From the NCBI GenBank assembly GCA_000497835.1, contig KI547170.1, positions 325,524 to 387,410 on the forward strand: a DNA stretch of 61,887 bases, given 5' to 3'. The position numbers and the translations under genes were made by a program. The notes below the pieces were generated by a model. The model did no database searches, had not been told where the DNA came from, and saw only the letters and a program-made list of their open reading frames with translations. Source of the DNA: a gamma proteobacterium L18 (GTDB taxonomy: Bacteria > Pseudomonadota > Gammaproteobacteria > Pseudomonadales > Pseudomonadaceae). Below, piece after piece: positions 12,001-19,666 of this stretch (the stretch's first letter is position 1; each line of letters opens with the position of its first letter).

Positions 12001-12105
12001 ATGGGCGAGAAGGTGTATGCACCGCTGGTGGATGGCAGCTTCGTGGAAGCGGAAATCTGCAGCTCGGTGTTCTTCGACCCCAAAGGCGAACAACAGAACG
12101 TTTAA
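9088..12105 (+). CDS. soxA: Sarcosine oxidase, alpha subunit
   Basis: Largest subunit (1005 aa). It has an N-terminal ferredoxin-like fold without iron-sulphur cysteines (about 15-105), a dinucleotide domain with GAGPAG at 177-182 that binds NAD+, and a C-terminal aminomethyltransferase-like half (from about 610) that binds tetrahydrofolate and traps the one-carbon unit as methylene-THF. Length and order are normal. A very long open frame on the opposite strand is a by-product of GC-rich codon use. A REP pair follows the gene, before soxG. Confidence 0.97.
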   Translation: MSQVNRLSSGGRIDRSKKITFTFNGQSYTGYEGDTLAAALLANGVDIVGRSFKYSRPRGIIAAGTEEPNAILQIGATEATQIPNVRATQQALYQGLVATSTNGWPNVNNDMMGILGKVGGKLMPPGFYYKTFMYPQSFWMTYEKYIRKAAGLGRSPTENDPDTYDNFNQHCDVLIVGAGPAGLAAALAAARSGARVILADEQEEFGGSLLDTRESLDGKPAAEWVVQVINELKGLANVVLLPRATVNGYHDHNFLTIHERLTDHLGDRAPIGQVRQRIHRVRAKRVVLAAGAHERPLVYGNNDVPGNMLAGAISTYVRRYGVAPGKKLVLSTNNDYAYRVALDWFDAGLQVVAVADARHNPRGALVEEARAKGIRILTSSAVIESRGSKHVTAARVAAIDVKSHKVTSPGEWLDCDLIGSSGGYSPVVHLASHLGGKPIWREDILAFVPGDAPQKRVCVGGINGVFNLADALSDGFEGGARAAAEAGFKIVEGTVPKALNRQEEPTLALFQVPHDKPTARAPKQFVDQQNDVTAAAIELATREGFESVEHVKRYTALGFGTDQGKLGNINGLAIAARSRGISITEMGTTMFRPNYTPITFGAIAGRHCGHLFEPVRFTALHAWHVKNGAEFEDVGQWKRPWYFPKRGENMHSAVARECKAVRDSVGLLDASTLGKIDIQGPDAREFLNRIYTNAWTKLDVGKARYGLMCKEDGMVFDDGVTACLADNHFLMTTTTGGAARVLQWLEIYQQTEWPDLKVYFTSVTDHWATLTLSGPNSRKLLSHVTDIDLDKDAFPFMTWKEGKVGGVPARVFRISFTGELSYEVNIQADYAMGVLEQIVEAGKQYNLTPYGTETMHVLRAEKGFIIVGQDTDGSMTPDDLNMGWCVGRTKPFSWIGWRGMNREDCVREQRKQLVGLKPTDPNKVLPEGAQLVFDTKQAIPMSMVGHVTSSYMSSTMGHSFALAVVKGGLKRMGEKVYAPLVDGSFVEAEICSSVFFDPKGEQQNV

Positions 12106-12128
12106 CCCCTCGGACCTCGCTCCCCCTC

Positions 12129-12202
12129 GTGGGAGCGGGCTCTGCCCGCGAATGCGATGGTGCTGCCACTGGCCTCTTCGCGGGTAGAACCCGCTCCCAC
12201 AG
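12129..12202. repeat. REP pair inside the sox operon (soxA/soxG)
   Basis: Inverted copies of the GTGGGAGCGGG family; the right copy has the variant GGGTAGAACCC. It sits in the 148-nt gap between soxA and soxG, the only large gap inside the oxidase subunit genes. Confidence 0.85.
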
Positions 12203-12253
12203 GTTCGGAGTAAAGGCTTTAAGGGTTCTATGATTTTTTTGACAGGTGTCCCC

Positions 12254-12886
12254 ATGACCACAGTCAACGTATACGAACAACGCCCAGCCTCGGGTGCCAA
12301 GGTCGAATCGCCGCTGCACCACGCCGACCTTGCCAGCCTGGTCGGCAAGGGTCGCAAGAACGCCGGCGTGAAACTGCGCGACAAGAAACTGCTGGGCCAC
12401 CTGACCGTGCGTGGCAACGGCCACGACCAGGCCTTCGCCGGTGGTGTGTTCAAGGCCTTGGGCCTGGAGCTACCGGGTGCCCTGACCATGGTTGCCAACG
12501 GCGACACCTCGCTGCAATGGCTGGGCCCGGATGAGTGGCTGCTGGTGGTCCCGGCGGGCCAAGAAGTGGCCACCGAGAACCGCCTGCGTGAAGCGCTGGA
12601 TGGCCAGCACATTGCCGTGGTCAACGTCAGCGGCGGGCAAAGCCTGCTGGAACTGACCGGTCCCAACGTGCGCGAAGTGCTGATGAAATCCACCAGCTAC
12701 GACGTGCACCCCGACAACTTCCCGGTGGGCAAGGCGGTGGGCACGGTGTTCGCCAAATCGCAGCTGGTGATTCGTCGCCCCAGCGAGGATGTGTGGGAGC
12801 TGGTTGTACGTCGCAGCTTCTCCGATTACTGGTGGCTGTGGCTGCAGGATGCGTCGGCCGAGTATGGCCTTGAGATTGTTGGCTGA
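12254..12886 (+). CDS. soxG: Sarcosine oxidase, gamma subunit
   Basis: Fourth subunit (210 aa), related to the aminomethyltransferase fold and thought to contact the alpha subunit's folate domain. Recognisable stretches are YEQRPASGAKVESPLHHADL and SLQWLGPDEWLL. I start at the Met at 12254 (MTTVNVYEQ) with AGGTG upstream; an ATG at 12230 adds eight residues without support. It is separated from soxA and purU by REP pairs, which may lower its expression relative to soxBDA. Confidence 0.93.
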   Translation: MTTVNVYEQRPASGAKVESPLHHADLASLVGKGRKNAGVKLRDKKLLGHLTVRGNGHDQAFAGGVFKALGLELPGALTMVANGDTSLQWLGPDEWLLVVPAGQEVATENRLREALDGQHIAVVNVSGGQSLLELTGPNVREVLMKSTSYDVHPDNFPVGKAVGTVFAKSQLVIRRPSEDVWELVVRRSFSDYWWLWLQDASAEYGLEIVG

Positions 12887-12900
12887 CTTTTAGGGCTTAT

Positions 12901-12970
12901 TCGCGGGCAGAGCCCGCTCCCACAATGGCAGGTGTAGGTGATCTCCTGTGGGAGCGGGCTCTGCCCGCGA
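12901..12970. repeat. REP pair (soxG/purU), opposite arrangement
   Basis: Same family, but the two units are in reverse order compared with the other pairs (TCGCGGGCAG copy first, GTGGGAGCGG copy second). The inner spacer is about 24 nt. Confidence 0.85.
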
Positions 12971-13000
12971 AGGCAACACCACCGAACTGGAGCCGTACCC

Positions 13001-13858
13001 ATGAGCCGCGCCCCCGATACCTGGATCCTTACCGCCGATTGCCCCAGCGTGCTCGGCACGGTGGACGCGGTGACCCGCTACCTGTTCGAACAGGGCTGCT
13101 ACGTCACCGAGCACCATTCGTTCGATGATCGCCTGTCGGCACGCTTCTTCATCCGCGTCGAATTCCGCCATCCCGATGGCTTCGACGAACAGTCCTTCCG
13201 CGCCGGCCTGGCCGAGCGCGGCGCTGCCTTTGGCATGGTCTTCGAACTGACCGCCCCGCACTACCGCCCCAAGGTGGTGATCATGGTCTCCAAGGCCGAC
13301 CACTGCCTCAACGACTTGCTCTACCGCCAGCGCATCGGCCAACTGCCCATGGATGTGGTGGCCGTGGTCTCCAATCATCCGGATCTGGAACCTTTGGCGC
13401 GCTGGCACGAAATTCCCTACTACCATTTCCCCCTGGACCCCAACGACAAGCCCGCGCAGGAGCGAAAGGTGCTCAAGGTCATCGAGCAGAAGGGGGCGGA
13501 ACTGGTGATTCTCGCCCGCTACATGCAAGTGCTGTCGCCCGAACTGTGCCGCCGCCTGGATGGCTGGGCCATCAACATCCACCATTCGCTGCTGCCCGGC
13601 TTCAAGGGCGCCAAGCCGTACCACCAGGCCTACAACAAGGGCGTGAAGCTGGTAGGCGCCACGGCGCACTACATCAACAACGACCTCGACGAAGGGCCGA
13701 TCATTGCCCAGGGCGTCGAGGTGGTCGACCACAGCCACTATGCCGAGGACCTGATTGCCAAGGGCCGCGACATCGAGTGCCAGACCCTGGCGCGGGCGGT
13801 GGGTTTCCATATTGAGCGGCGGGTGTTTCTCAACGCCAACCGCACGGTCGTCTTGTAA
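13001..13858 (+). CDS. purU: Formyltetrahydrofolate deformylase
   Basis: Enzyme of 285 aa that hydrolyses 10-formyl-THF to formate and THF, freeing folate when one-carbon units are plentiful. It has an N-terminal ACT domain (about 8-85; TADCPSVLGTVDAVTRYL) and a C-terminal formyltransferase-type hydrolase domain with NIHHSLLPGFKGAKPY. The start at 13001 (MSRAPDTWIL) has TGGAG upstream; the frame stays open further back through the REP element. Placement after the sox genes fits a role in clearing folate-bound formyl groups made from sarcosine. Confidence 0.95.
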   Translation: MSRAPDTWILTADCPSVLGTVDAVTRYLFEQGCYVTEHHSFDDRLSARFFIRVEFRHPDGFDEQSFRAGLAERGAAFGMVFELTAPHYRPKVVIMVSKADHCLNDLLYRQRIGQLPMDVVAVVSNHPDLEPLARWHEIPYYHFPLDPNDKPAQERKVLKVIEQKGAELVILARYMQVLSPELCRRLDGWAINIHHSLLPGFKGAKPYHQAYNKGVKLVGATAHYINNDLDEGPIIAQGVEVVDHSHYAEDLIAKGRDIECQTLARAVGFHIERRVFLNANRTVVL

Positions 13859-13886
13859 GGAGTAATACCGGCGCCGAATTGGCAGT

Positions 13887-13957
13887 TGTGGGAGCGGGCT
13901 CTGCCCGCGAATCAGGCACCGCGGTGTCATCTTCGCGGGCAGAGCCCGCTCCCACAC
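13887..13957. repeat. REP pair (purU/fdhA)
   Basis: Inverted pair of the GTGGGAGCGGGCTC family in the 140-nt gap between purU and fdhA. Confidence 0.85.
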
Positions 13958-13998
13958 GATTTGCGCAATCTCAATAAATACAACAATGAGGTGAAAGC

Positions 13999-15198
13999 AT
14001 GTCTGGTAATCGCGGTGTGGTGTATCTCGGTGGCGGCAAGGTCGAGGTGCAAACAATTCCCTTCCCGAAAATGCAGGATCCACGCGGAAAACGCATTGAA
14101 CACGGCGTCATTCTGCGCGTTGTCTCAACCAATATCTGCGGCTCCGACCAGCACATGGTGCGCGGCCGTACCACGGCCCAGGTCGGCCTGGTGCTGGGCC
14201 ACGAAATCACCGGCGAAGTGCTGGAGGTCGGCAAGGACGTGGAAAACCTCAAGGTCGGCGACCTGGTTTCCGTGCCTTTCAACGTTGCCTGCGGCCGCTG
14301 CCGGTCGTGCAAGGAACAACACACCGGCGTCTGCCTGACGGTCAACCCGGCCCGCGCCGGTGGTGCCTATGGTTATGTCGACATGGGCGACTGGGTGGGT
14401 GGCCAGGCCGAATACGTGCTGGTGCCTTACGCCGACTTCAACCTGCTGAAACTGGGCGATCGTGACCGGGCCATGGAGAAAATCCGTGACCTGACCTGCC
14501 TGTCCGACATTCTGCCTACCGGCTACCACGGCGCGGTCACTGCGGGCGTAGGCCCGGGCAGCACCGTGTATGTGGCGGGTGCCGGCCCCGTTGGCCTGGC
14601 GGCCGCTGCCTCGGCCCGCCTGCTGGGCGCGGCAGTGGTGATCGTCGGTGACGTCAACCCGGTGCGCCTGGCCCACGCCAAGGCCCAGGGTTTCGAGATT
14701 GCCGACCTGTCCAAGGACACCCCGCTGCACGAACAGATCGCCGACCTGCTGGGCGAACCGGAAGTGGACTGCGCCGTCGATGCCGTGGGCTTCGAGGCCC
14801 GCGGCCACGGCCATGCCGGTGCGCAACACGAGGCCCCGGCCACGGTGCTCAACTCGCTGATGGGCGTGGTGCGCGTGGCGGGCAAGATCGGTATCCCTGG
14901 CCTGTACGTGACCGAAGACCCGGGCGCGGTGGACGCTGCGGCGAAGATGGGCAGCCTGAGCATTCGCTTCGGCCTGGGCTGGGCCAAGTCGCACAGCTTC
15001 CACACCGGCCAGACCCCGGTGATGAAGTACAACCGCCAGCTGATGCAGGCCATCATGTGGGACCGCATCAATATTGCTGAAGTGGTGGGGGTGCAGGTGA
15101 TCACCCTGGACCAGGCGCCGGAAGGCTATGGCGAGTTCGACGCAGGCGTGCCGAAGAAATTCGTGATCGACCCGCACAAACTGTTCAGCGCTGCCTGA
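13999..15198 (+). CDS. fdhA: Glutathione-independent formaldehyde dehydrogenase
   Basis: Zinc- and NAD-dependent enzyme (399 aa) of the P. putida formaldehyde dehydrogenase type, converting formaldehyde to formate without glutathione. Catalytic zinc ligands C47 and H68 (GLVLGHEITGE) and structural zinc cysteines C98, C101, C104 and C112 are all present. The NAD fold motif GAGPVGLAAAA is near 195. It removes formaldehyde released by sarcosine oxidation when THF is limiting. AATGAGGTGAAAGC precedes the start. Confidence 0.96.
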   Translation: MSGNRGVVYLGGGKVEVQTIPFPKMQDPRGKRIEHGVILRVVSTNICGSDQHMVRGRTTAQVGLVLGHEITGEVLEVGKDVENLKVGDLVSVPFNVACGRCRSCKEQHTGVCLTVNPARAGGAYGYVDMGDWVGGQAEYVLVPYADFNLLKLGDRDRAMEKIRDLTCLSDILPTGYHGAVTAGVGPGSTVYVAGAGPVGLAAAASARLLGAAVVIVGDVNPVRLAHAKAQGFEIADLSKDTPLHEQIADLLGEPEVDCAVDAVGFEARGHGHAGAQHEAPATVLNSLMGVVRVAGKIGIPGLYVTEDPGAVDAAAKMGSLSIRFGLGWAKSHSFHTGQTPVMKYNRQLMQAIMWDRINIAEVVGVQVITLDQAPEGYGEFDAGVPKKFVIDPHKLFSAA

Positions 15199-15214
15199 TC
15201 CGACGTACCTACCC

Positions 15215-15304
15215 TGTAGCAGCGGCCGGCAGGCCGCGTCACAAGCACCGCGCAACGCCTGATGCACCGTGGCGTTCGTGACGCAGCCTCCGGCAGCTGC
15301 TACA
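15215..15304. repeat. Inverted repeat pair, 'TGTAGCAGC' family
   Basis: TGTAGCAGCGGCCGGCAGG faces an inverted partner ending in GGCAGCTGCTACA. A further single copy occurs near 22663. Confidence 0.7.
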
Positions 15305-15309
15305 CGCCC

Positions 15310-15398
15310 TGTGGGAGCGGGTTCTACCCGCGAAGAAGGTAACGCGGACATCCTGGCATACCGCGGTGTACTTTTCGCGGGTAGAACCCGCTCCCACA
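15310..15398. repeat. REP pair, 'GTGGGAGCGGG' family
   Basis: Inverted pair, both copies in the variant GGGTTCTACCC, between the convergent fdhA and anti-sigma genes, directly after the TGTAGCAGC pair. Confidence 0.85.
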
Positions 15399-15411
15399 TA
15401 GACAGTTGCTG

Positions 15412-16080
15412 CTACAGGGTTAGCATCTGGCCGTGGTAGAGGACAGGCCCGGTGGGCTGGCCGGTGGGTGAACCACCGGCCGGCTCCAGGCTGATCGCCA
15501 GAGTTACCTGCACGCCCAGCAGCTTGCGCTGCGCTTCACTGAGTTTGATCCGCCCCTTGCCACCCTCAGGCATCAACCCCAGCGACACCGGCACGCCATT
15601 GGCCGGGATCGCCCACAACTCCATGCTGCGGTCTGCCGGCGCGCTGGCCAGCGCCAAGGGTTCCACCTGCAGATACTGGTCAAACGCTTGGATCTTCACC
15701 GCCGCCTGATCACCCGCACTCACCAACGTGGCGCTGTACTGCGCCTGGTCGCGCCCATGGAACAGGCCGATTGCCACGGCCAGCACCACGGTCGCTGCCG
15801 CCGCCATCAGCCAGCCGCGCCGCCGCGAGCGTCGTGGCATGTGCAGGCGCTGCGGTTCGATACGGGCAACGATCCGTTTCCACACCTGCTCGGGTACCGG
15901 CTCCTCGGCAATGGGCGCCGTCAGGCTGGCCAAGGTTTGCTGCCATTGAGCCAACTCCACCTGCAAGCCGCGATCGTCGGCCATCAGTTGCTCGAAACGC
16001 CGACGCGCCGTGGGCGGCATCAACCCAATGGCGTAGTCGGCCGCCAGGGCGCGGCGCAGGGCCGGGTCGCGGTAGTTCAT
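15412..16080 (-). CDS. Anti-sigma factor, RskA-like
   Basis: A 222-aa single-pass inner-membrane protein. The cytoplasmic N-terminus (DPALRRALAADYAIGLM) is the sigma-binding part, a membrane helix lies at about 88-106 (WLMAAAATVVLAVAIGLF), and the periplasmic C-terminal domain has the RskA signature (MELWAIPANGVPVSLGLMP). It holds the partner sigma factor at the membrane until a signal causes release. Its start overlaps the sigma stop codon (ATGA, 16077-16080). The pair might correspond to P. aeruginosa SbrI/SbrR, but I cannot confirm that. Confidence 0.88.
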   Translation of the reverse strand: MNYRDPALRRALAADYAIGLMPPTARRRFEQLMADDRGLQVELAQWQQTLASLTAPIAEEPVPEQVWKRIVARIEPQRLHMPRRSRRRGWLMAAAATVVLAVAIGLFHGRDQAQYSATLVSAGDQAAVKIQAFDQYLQVEPLALASAPADRSMELWAIPANGVPVSLGLMPEGGKGRIKLSEAQRKLLGVQVTLAISLEPAGGSPTGQPTGPVLYHGQMLTL

Positions 16081-16616
16081 GATTCAAGGCACCGGCGCAG
16101 ACGTTCCATGCCGCGCCTGATCCACGACTTCACCGAGCCCAGCGGCGCCGACAGGTGTTGGGCCAGGTCGGCGTTGGACAGGCCGTGGAAGTAGGCGGTC
16201 AGGATCGACTGGCGCTGCATGCCTTCCAGGTCTTCCAGGCAACGGCCCAGCGCCTCTGCTTCCCGGGCTTGGCTCAATTGCTCGTGGGCCGACGGGGTAT
16301 TGTCGGTCAGGCCTTCCATCTGCCGGTCGTCCAACGGCACTTCGTGACGGCGTCGCAGCAGGTCAATGGCCAGATGGCGGGTGATGTTGACCATCCAGGT
16401 CATCGGCGCGGCCAGGCTGGGGTCGTAACGCGATGCGTTGTGCCAGATGCGCACGAAGCTCTCCTGCACGATTTCCTCGGCCAGGTCCCGGCGCCCCACG
16501 CAGCGCAGCGCTACGCCGTGCAGGCGGGCGCTGCTGGTGCGGTACAGGGTCTCGAAGGCACGCCGGTTGCCCTGCGCGCAGTCGGCCAGCAGCTGGCTGA
16601 GCGGATCGTTGTCGAT
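16077..16616 (-). CDS. ECF sigma factor
   Basis: RNA polymerase sigma-70 family member of about 179 aa. Region 2 (RDLAEEIVQESFVRIW, then APMTWMVNITRHLAIDLLRRR) and region 4 (ILTAYFHGLSNADLAQHLSAPLGSVKSWIRRGMERLR) are intact. The frame has no ATG, GTG or TTG between region 2 and a point far upstream in non-coding sequence. The best start is ATC at 16616, 7 nt after a GGAGA ribosome site. Start and first residues are therefore uncertain by a few codons. It is co-expressed with the RskA-like gene it overlaps. Confidence 0.87.
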   Translation of the reverse strand: MDNDPLSQLLADCAQGNRRAFETLYRTSSARLHGVALRCVGRRDLAEEIVQESFVRIWHNASRYDPSLAAPMTWMVNITRHLAIDLLRRRHEVPLDDRQMEGLTDNTPSAHEQLSQAREAEALGRCLEDLEGMQRQSILTAYFHGLSNADLAQHLSAPLGSVKSWIRRGMERLRRCLES

Positions 16617-16710
16617 GGTGCGGTCTCCGGTGGGTGGCTGATTGAGCCTAGCCCAGCGGGCGCCGCGTTGCCTGATATACGCGCAGGGCGGGCAATCGGA
16701 TGCAATGTGT

Positions 16711-16725
16711 ACGAAATTATTTCGT
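16711..16725. promoter_or_regulatory. Perfect inverted repeat between divergent genes
   Basis: ACGAAAT-T-ATTTCGT lies between the ECF sigma gene (minus) and the DUF2780 gene (plus), 90 nt before the latter's start. It could be an operator for either gene; no regulator is known to me. Confidence 0.4.
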
Positions 16726-16814
16726 GTCTGGAACAGAGCGACATAAAGCGAGTCAAATCGAGGCTTTCGTTGCCCGGCCACCCGGGCGGCGACCACAGAT
16801 TCAAGGGGAACCCA

Positions 16815-17360
16815 ATGAACACCATGCGCGCCATCACCCTGGCAACCCTGACCGCTTTGGCGGCCAGCCCGGCCTTCGCCTTCAACCTCAACGATGCGGT
16901 GAACGCGGCTTCGTCGATCCAGGCCGGCAACCAGGGCACCAGCACCGCGCCCCAGGCGGCGGGGCTGCTGAACAGTGTCGGTACCCAACTCAAGGTCACC
17001 CCTGAGCAAGCCATCGGCGGTACCGGTGCCATGTTGGGGTTGGCCAAGAACAAACTCAGCGCGTCCGACTATTCGCAATTGGCCAAGCAGGTACCGGGTA
17101 TCGACAAGGTCGCGGGCGCCAATGCCATCAGCGGGCTGGGCGGTTTGCTGGGACAGTCGGGGGCCGACAAGGGCGCACTGGATGGCGCCCTGGGCAACGT
17201 CAAGAGCACCAGCGACCTGAACAATGCGTTCGGCGCGCTGGGCATGGACAGCTCGATGGTGGGGCAGTTTGCGCCGGTGATTCTGCAGTACCTGGGGCAA
17301 CAGGGCGTGGGCGGCACGTTGCTGAAAAGCCTGGGCGGGATTTGGGGTGTGGGCGGCTAA
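16815..17360 (+). CDS. DUF2780-type secreted protein
   Basis: A 181-aa protein with a clear signal peptide (MNTMRAITLATLTALAASPAFA) and a small-residue-rich mature part resembling DUF2780 (VcgC/VcgE-like): an N-terminal LNDAVNAASSIQAG segment, then repeated glycine/alanine helices (GGTGAMLGLAKNKLSASDY, AISGLGGLLGQSGADKG). It is probably periplasmic; its function is unknown. AGGGGAA precedes the ATG. It is divergent from the ECF sigma pair and may be one of its targets. Confidence 0.8.
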   Translation: MNTMRAITLATLTALAASPAFAFNLNDAVNAASSIQAGNQGTSTAPQAAGLLNSVGTQLKVTPEQAIGGTGAMLGLAKNKLSASDYSQLAKQVPGIDKVAGANAISGLGGLLGQSGADKGALDGALGNVKSTSDLNNAFGALGMDSSMVGQFAPVILQYLGQQGVGGTLLKSLGGIWGVGG

Positions 17361-17374
17361 ATCGCGTCGCCCTT

Positions 17375-17432
17375 ATCGCGACCAAGGTCGGCTCCTACCA
17401 CGATCGGCGTAGGAGCCGACCTTGGTCGCGAT
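17375..17432. repeat. REP pair, 'GTAGGAGCCGACC' family
   Basis: ATCGCGACCAAGGTCGGC... and its inverted copy GTAGGAGCCGACCTTGG..., nearly perfect with a 6-nt centre. Located between convergent genes. Confidence 0.85.
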
Positions 17433-17448
17433 GGGGGCAATGAAGATC

Positions 17449-18339
17449 CTACTGGCTCAACTCCAGCCGCAACGCCTCGATCCGCGCATCCTTGTCGGCC
17501 CACAATTGGTTCACCCAATCCTGCACCGTCTGGCGAAACGCCGGGTCGTTCTCGTAATCCCCCGCCAGCAACGCCGGGTCGATTTCGCGCGAATGAATGT
17601 CGACGACCACCTGGCTCACATCCCCACACACCAGGTTCCAGAACCCCGGGATCCTGCCCCGGGGATACACCACGGTCACGTCCAGCATGCGATCCAGCTG
17701 TTGCCCCATGGCCGCCAGCACAAACGCCACGCCACCGGCCTTGGGCTTGAGCAGGTGGCGGAACGGCGAAGCCTGTTGGTCATGCTTGGCCTGGGTGAAG
17801 CGCGTGCCTTCCAGGTAGTTGACCACGGTCACCGGCTGGCGCTTGAACAGCTCGCAGGCGGCCTTGGTGATTTCCAGGTCCTTGCCTTTGAGGTGCGGGT
17901 GCTTGTCCAGGAAGGCCTTGGTGTAGCGCTTCATGAAGGGGTAGTCCAGCGCCCACCAGGCCAGGCCCAGGAACGGCACCCAGATCAGTTCTTTCTTGAG
18001 GAAGAACTTGAAGAACGGTGTGCGCCGGTTCAGCGCCTGGATCAGCGCGGGGATGTCGACCCACGACTGGTGGTTGCTGACCACCAGGTAGGACGTGTCG
18101 ACCCGCAGGCTCTCGGCGCCACGGATGTCCCAGTGCGTGGGGATGCACAGGCGGAAGATCAGCTTGTTGATTTCGGCCCAGGTCTCGGCGAACCACATCA
18201 CCGCCCACGAGGCACGGTCACGCCACTGGCCGGGGGCGATCAGCTTGAGCAGGGCGAAGACCATCAGGGGGCCGATCAGCACCAGGGTATTGAGTAAAAG
18301 CAGCAGCATGGTGAAACTGCCGGCAAGCAGGCGACGCAT
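17449..18339 (-). CDS. PlsC-family acyltransferase (YihG-like)
   Basis: Inner-membrane acyltransferase of 296 aa. The N-terminal membrane segment (LAGSFTMLLLLLNTLVLIGP) is followed by the catalytic NHQSWVD motif (HX4D) and the acceptor motif LEGTRFTQAKH. This resembles YihG and related lysophospholipid acyltransferases that adjust membrane acyl chains. I start at the Met at 18339; an upstream Met at 18405 in the same frame lacks a ribosome site. Its exact substrate cannot be read from sequence. Confidence 0.9.
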   Translation of the reverse strand: MRRLLAGSFTMLLLLLNTLVLIGPLMVFALLKLIAPGQWRDRASWAVMWFAETWAEINKLIFRLCIPTHWDIRGAESLRVDTSYLVVSNHQSWVDIPALIQALNRRTPFFKFFLKKELIWVPFLGLAWWALDYPFMKRYTKAFLDKHPHLKGKDLEITKAACELFKRQPVTVVNYLEGTRFTQAKHDQQASPFRHLLKPKAGGVAFVLAAMGQQLDRMLDVTVVYPRGRIPGFWNLVCGDVSQVVVDIHSREIDPALLAGDYENDPAFRQTVQDWVNQLWADKDARIEALRLELSQ

Positions 18340-18489
18340 AAAACGACTCTTGGAGTAATTGTGGCCGGCAATCATAAAGAGGCCGGGGCATAACACCAAA
18401 TCCACCTTGCCGAATGGTTGTGGACAATTGTTTCACGATTTTTTGGGTATGCTGCCCGCAGCCCATCTCTCAACCGAGGAAACCCACCG

Positions 18490-18993
18490 GTGAAATCCGT
18501 TCTCGCACTGTTGTCGCTGTTGGCCCTGCCGGTCCTGGCCGCCGAACCGACCCTGTATGGGCGCTATGAATACATCAAGCTGCCGGAAATCGGTGGCGCC
18601 ACCTTCAAGGCCAAGATGGACACCGGCGCACTGACCGCATCGTTGTCGGCCCGCGATATCCAGCTGTTCCAGCGCGACGGTGAAGATTGGGTGCGCTTCC
18701 GCCTGGCCACCAAGGACGCCGACGGCAAGGTTTTCGAGCACAAGGTGGCGCGCATCAGCCGCATCAAGAGCCGTGCCGACGAAGACGAGGACGGCGAGGG
18801 CAGCGAAGTGGCCAAGCGCCCGGTGGTCGACCTGGAAATGTGCCTGGGTGGCACCAAGCGCACCATCGAGGCCAACCTGGTGGACCGCAGCAGCTTCAAC
18901 TACCCGCTGCTGATCGGCGCCAAGGGCCTGCGCGAGTTCGGCGCGGCAGTGAACCCGGCGCGCCGCTACACCGCCGGCGACCCCGAGTGCTGA
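18490..18993 (+). CDS. RimB/ATP-dependent-zinc-protease-like exported protein
   Basis: A 167-aa protein of the PF05618 family (retropepsin-like aspartic protease fold, often annotated 'ATP-dependent zinc protease'). It has a short signal peptide (VKSVLALLSLLALPVLA), the DTGA active-site motif in KMDTGALTASLSARD, and the family's RRPVVDLEMCLGG-type strand. I chose GTG at 18490, preceded by GAGGAAA. It is 4 nt upstream of creB and probably part of that operon, as in other pseudomonads. The exported location suggests an envelope substrate. Confidence 0.85.
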   Translation: MKSVLALLSLLALPVLAAEPTLYGRYEYIKLPEIGGATFKAKMDTGALTASLSARDIQLFQRDGEDWVRFRLATKDADGKVFEHKVARISRIKSRADEDEDGEGSEVAKRPVVDLEMCLGGTKRTIEANLVDRSSFNYPLLIGAKGLREFGAAVNPARRYTAGDPEC

Positions 18994-18997
18994 TCGG

Positions 18998-19666
18998 ATG
19001 CCACACATACTCATCGTCGAAGACGAAGCCGCTATCGCCGACACCCTGATCTACGCTTTGCAGGGCGAGGGCTTCGAGACCACCTGGGTCAGCCTGGGCC
19101 AGGCCGCGCTGGAGCATCAGCGCCGCCAGGCCGCCGACCTGATCATTCTCGACGTCGGCCTGCCGGACATCAGCGGTTTTGAGACCTGCAAGCAATTGCG
19201 CCGCTTCAGCGAAGTGCCGGTGATCTTCCTCACCGCCCGCGACGCCGAGATCGACCGCGTGGTGGGCCTGGAAATCGGCGCCGACGACTACGTGGTCAAG
19301 CCCTTCAGCCCACGCGAGGTGGCCGCGCGCGTGCGCGCTATCCTCAAGCGCGTGGCCCCGCGGCCATCCGCGACGCTGTTCCAGGTGGACATCGAGCGCC
19401 TGCTGATCAGCTATCGCGGCCAACCCCTGACCCTGACGCGTCATGAATTCCGCCTGCTGCAAACCCTGCTCGAGCAACCCGAGCGGGTGTTCAGCCGCGA
19501 GCAATTGCTGGACGCCGTGGGCGTGCCCAGCGACGCCGGCTACGAGCGCAGCATCGACAGCCACATCAAGAGCCTGCGCGCCAAGCTGCGCGCGGTGGCC
19601 GCCGACGCCGAACCCATCCAGACCCATCGTGGCGTCGGCTACAGCTACAGCCCGGCCAACAGCTGA
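18998..19666 (+). CDS. creB: Two-component response regulator CreB
   Basis: OmpR-type regulator (222 aa). The receiver domain has acidic pocket ED at 8-9, phospho-acceptor D52 in LDVGLPD, and lysine in VVKPFSPRE. The C-terminal winged helix includes GYERSIDSHIKSLRAKLRA and THRGVGYSY. Known CreB proteins bind paired TTCAC boxes. Its last base overlaps the creC ATG. In P. aeruginosa and Aeromonas, CreBC controls creD and influences beta-lactam response and biofilm traits. Confidence 0.93.
   Translation: MPHILIVEDEAAIADTLIYALQGEGFETTWVSLGQAALEHQRRQAADLIILDVGLPDISGFETCKQLRRFSEVPVIFLTARDAEIDRVVGLEIGADDYVVKPFSPREVAARVRAILKRVAPRPSATLFQVDIERLLISYRGQPLTLTRHEFRLLQTLLEQPERVFSREQLLDAVGVPSDAGYERSIDSHIKSLRAKLRAVAADAEPIQTHRGVGYSYSPANS

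Noticed and set aside
9061..12693. A very long open frame (about 1,200 codons) on the strand opposite soxA and soxG
   Set aside because: It crosses a REP pair, has histidine/glycine-rich low-complexity translation and matches no family; it results from GC-rich third codon positions in soxA.
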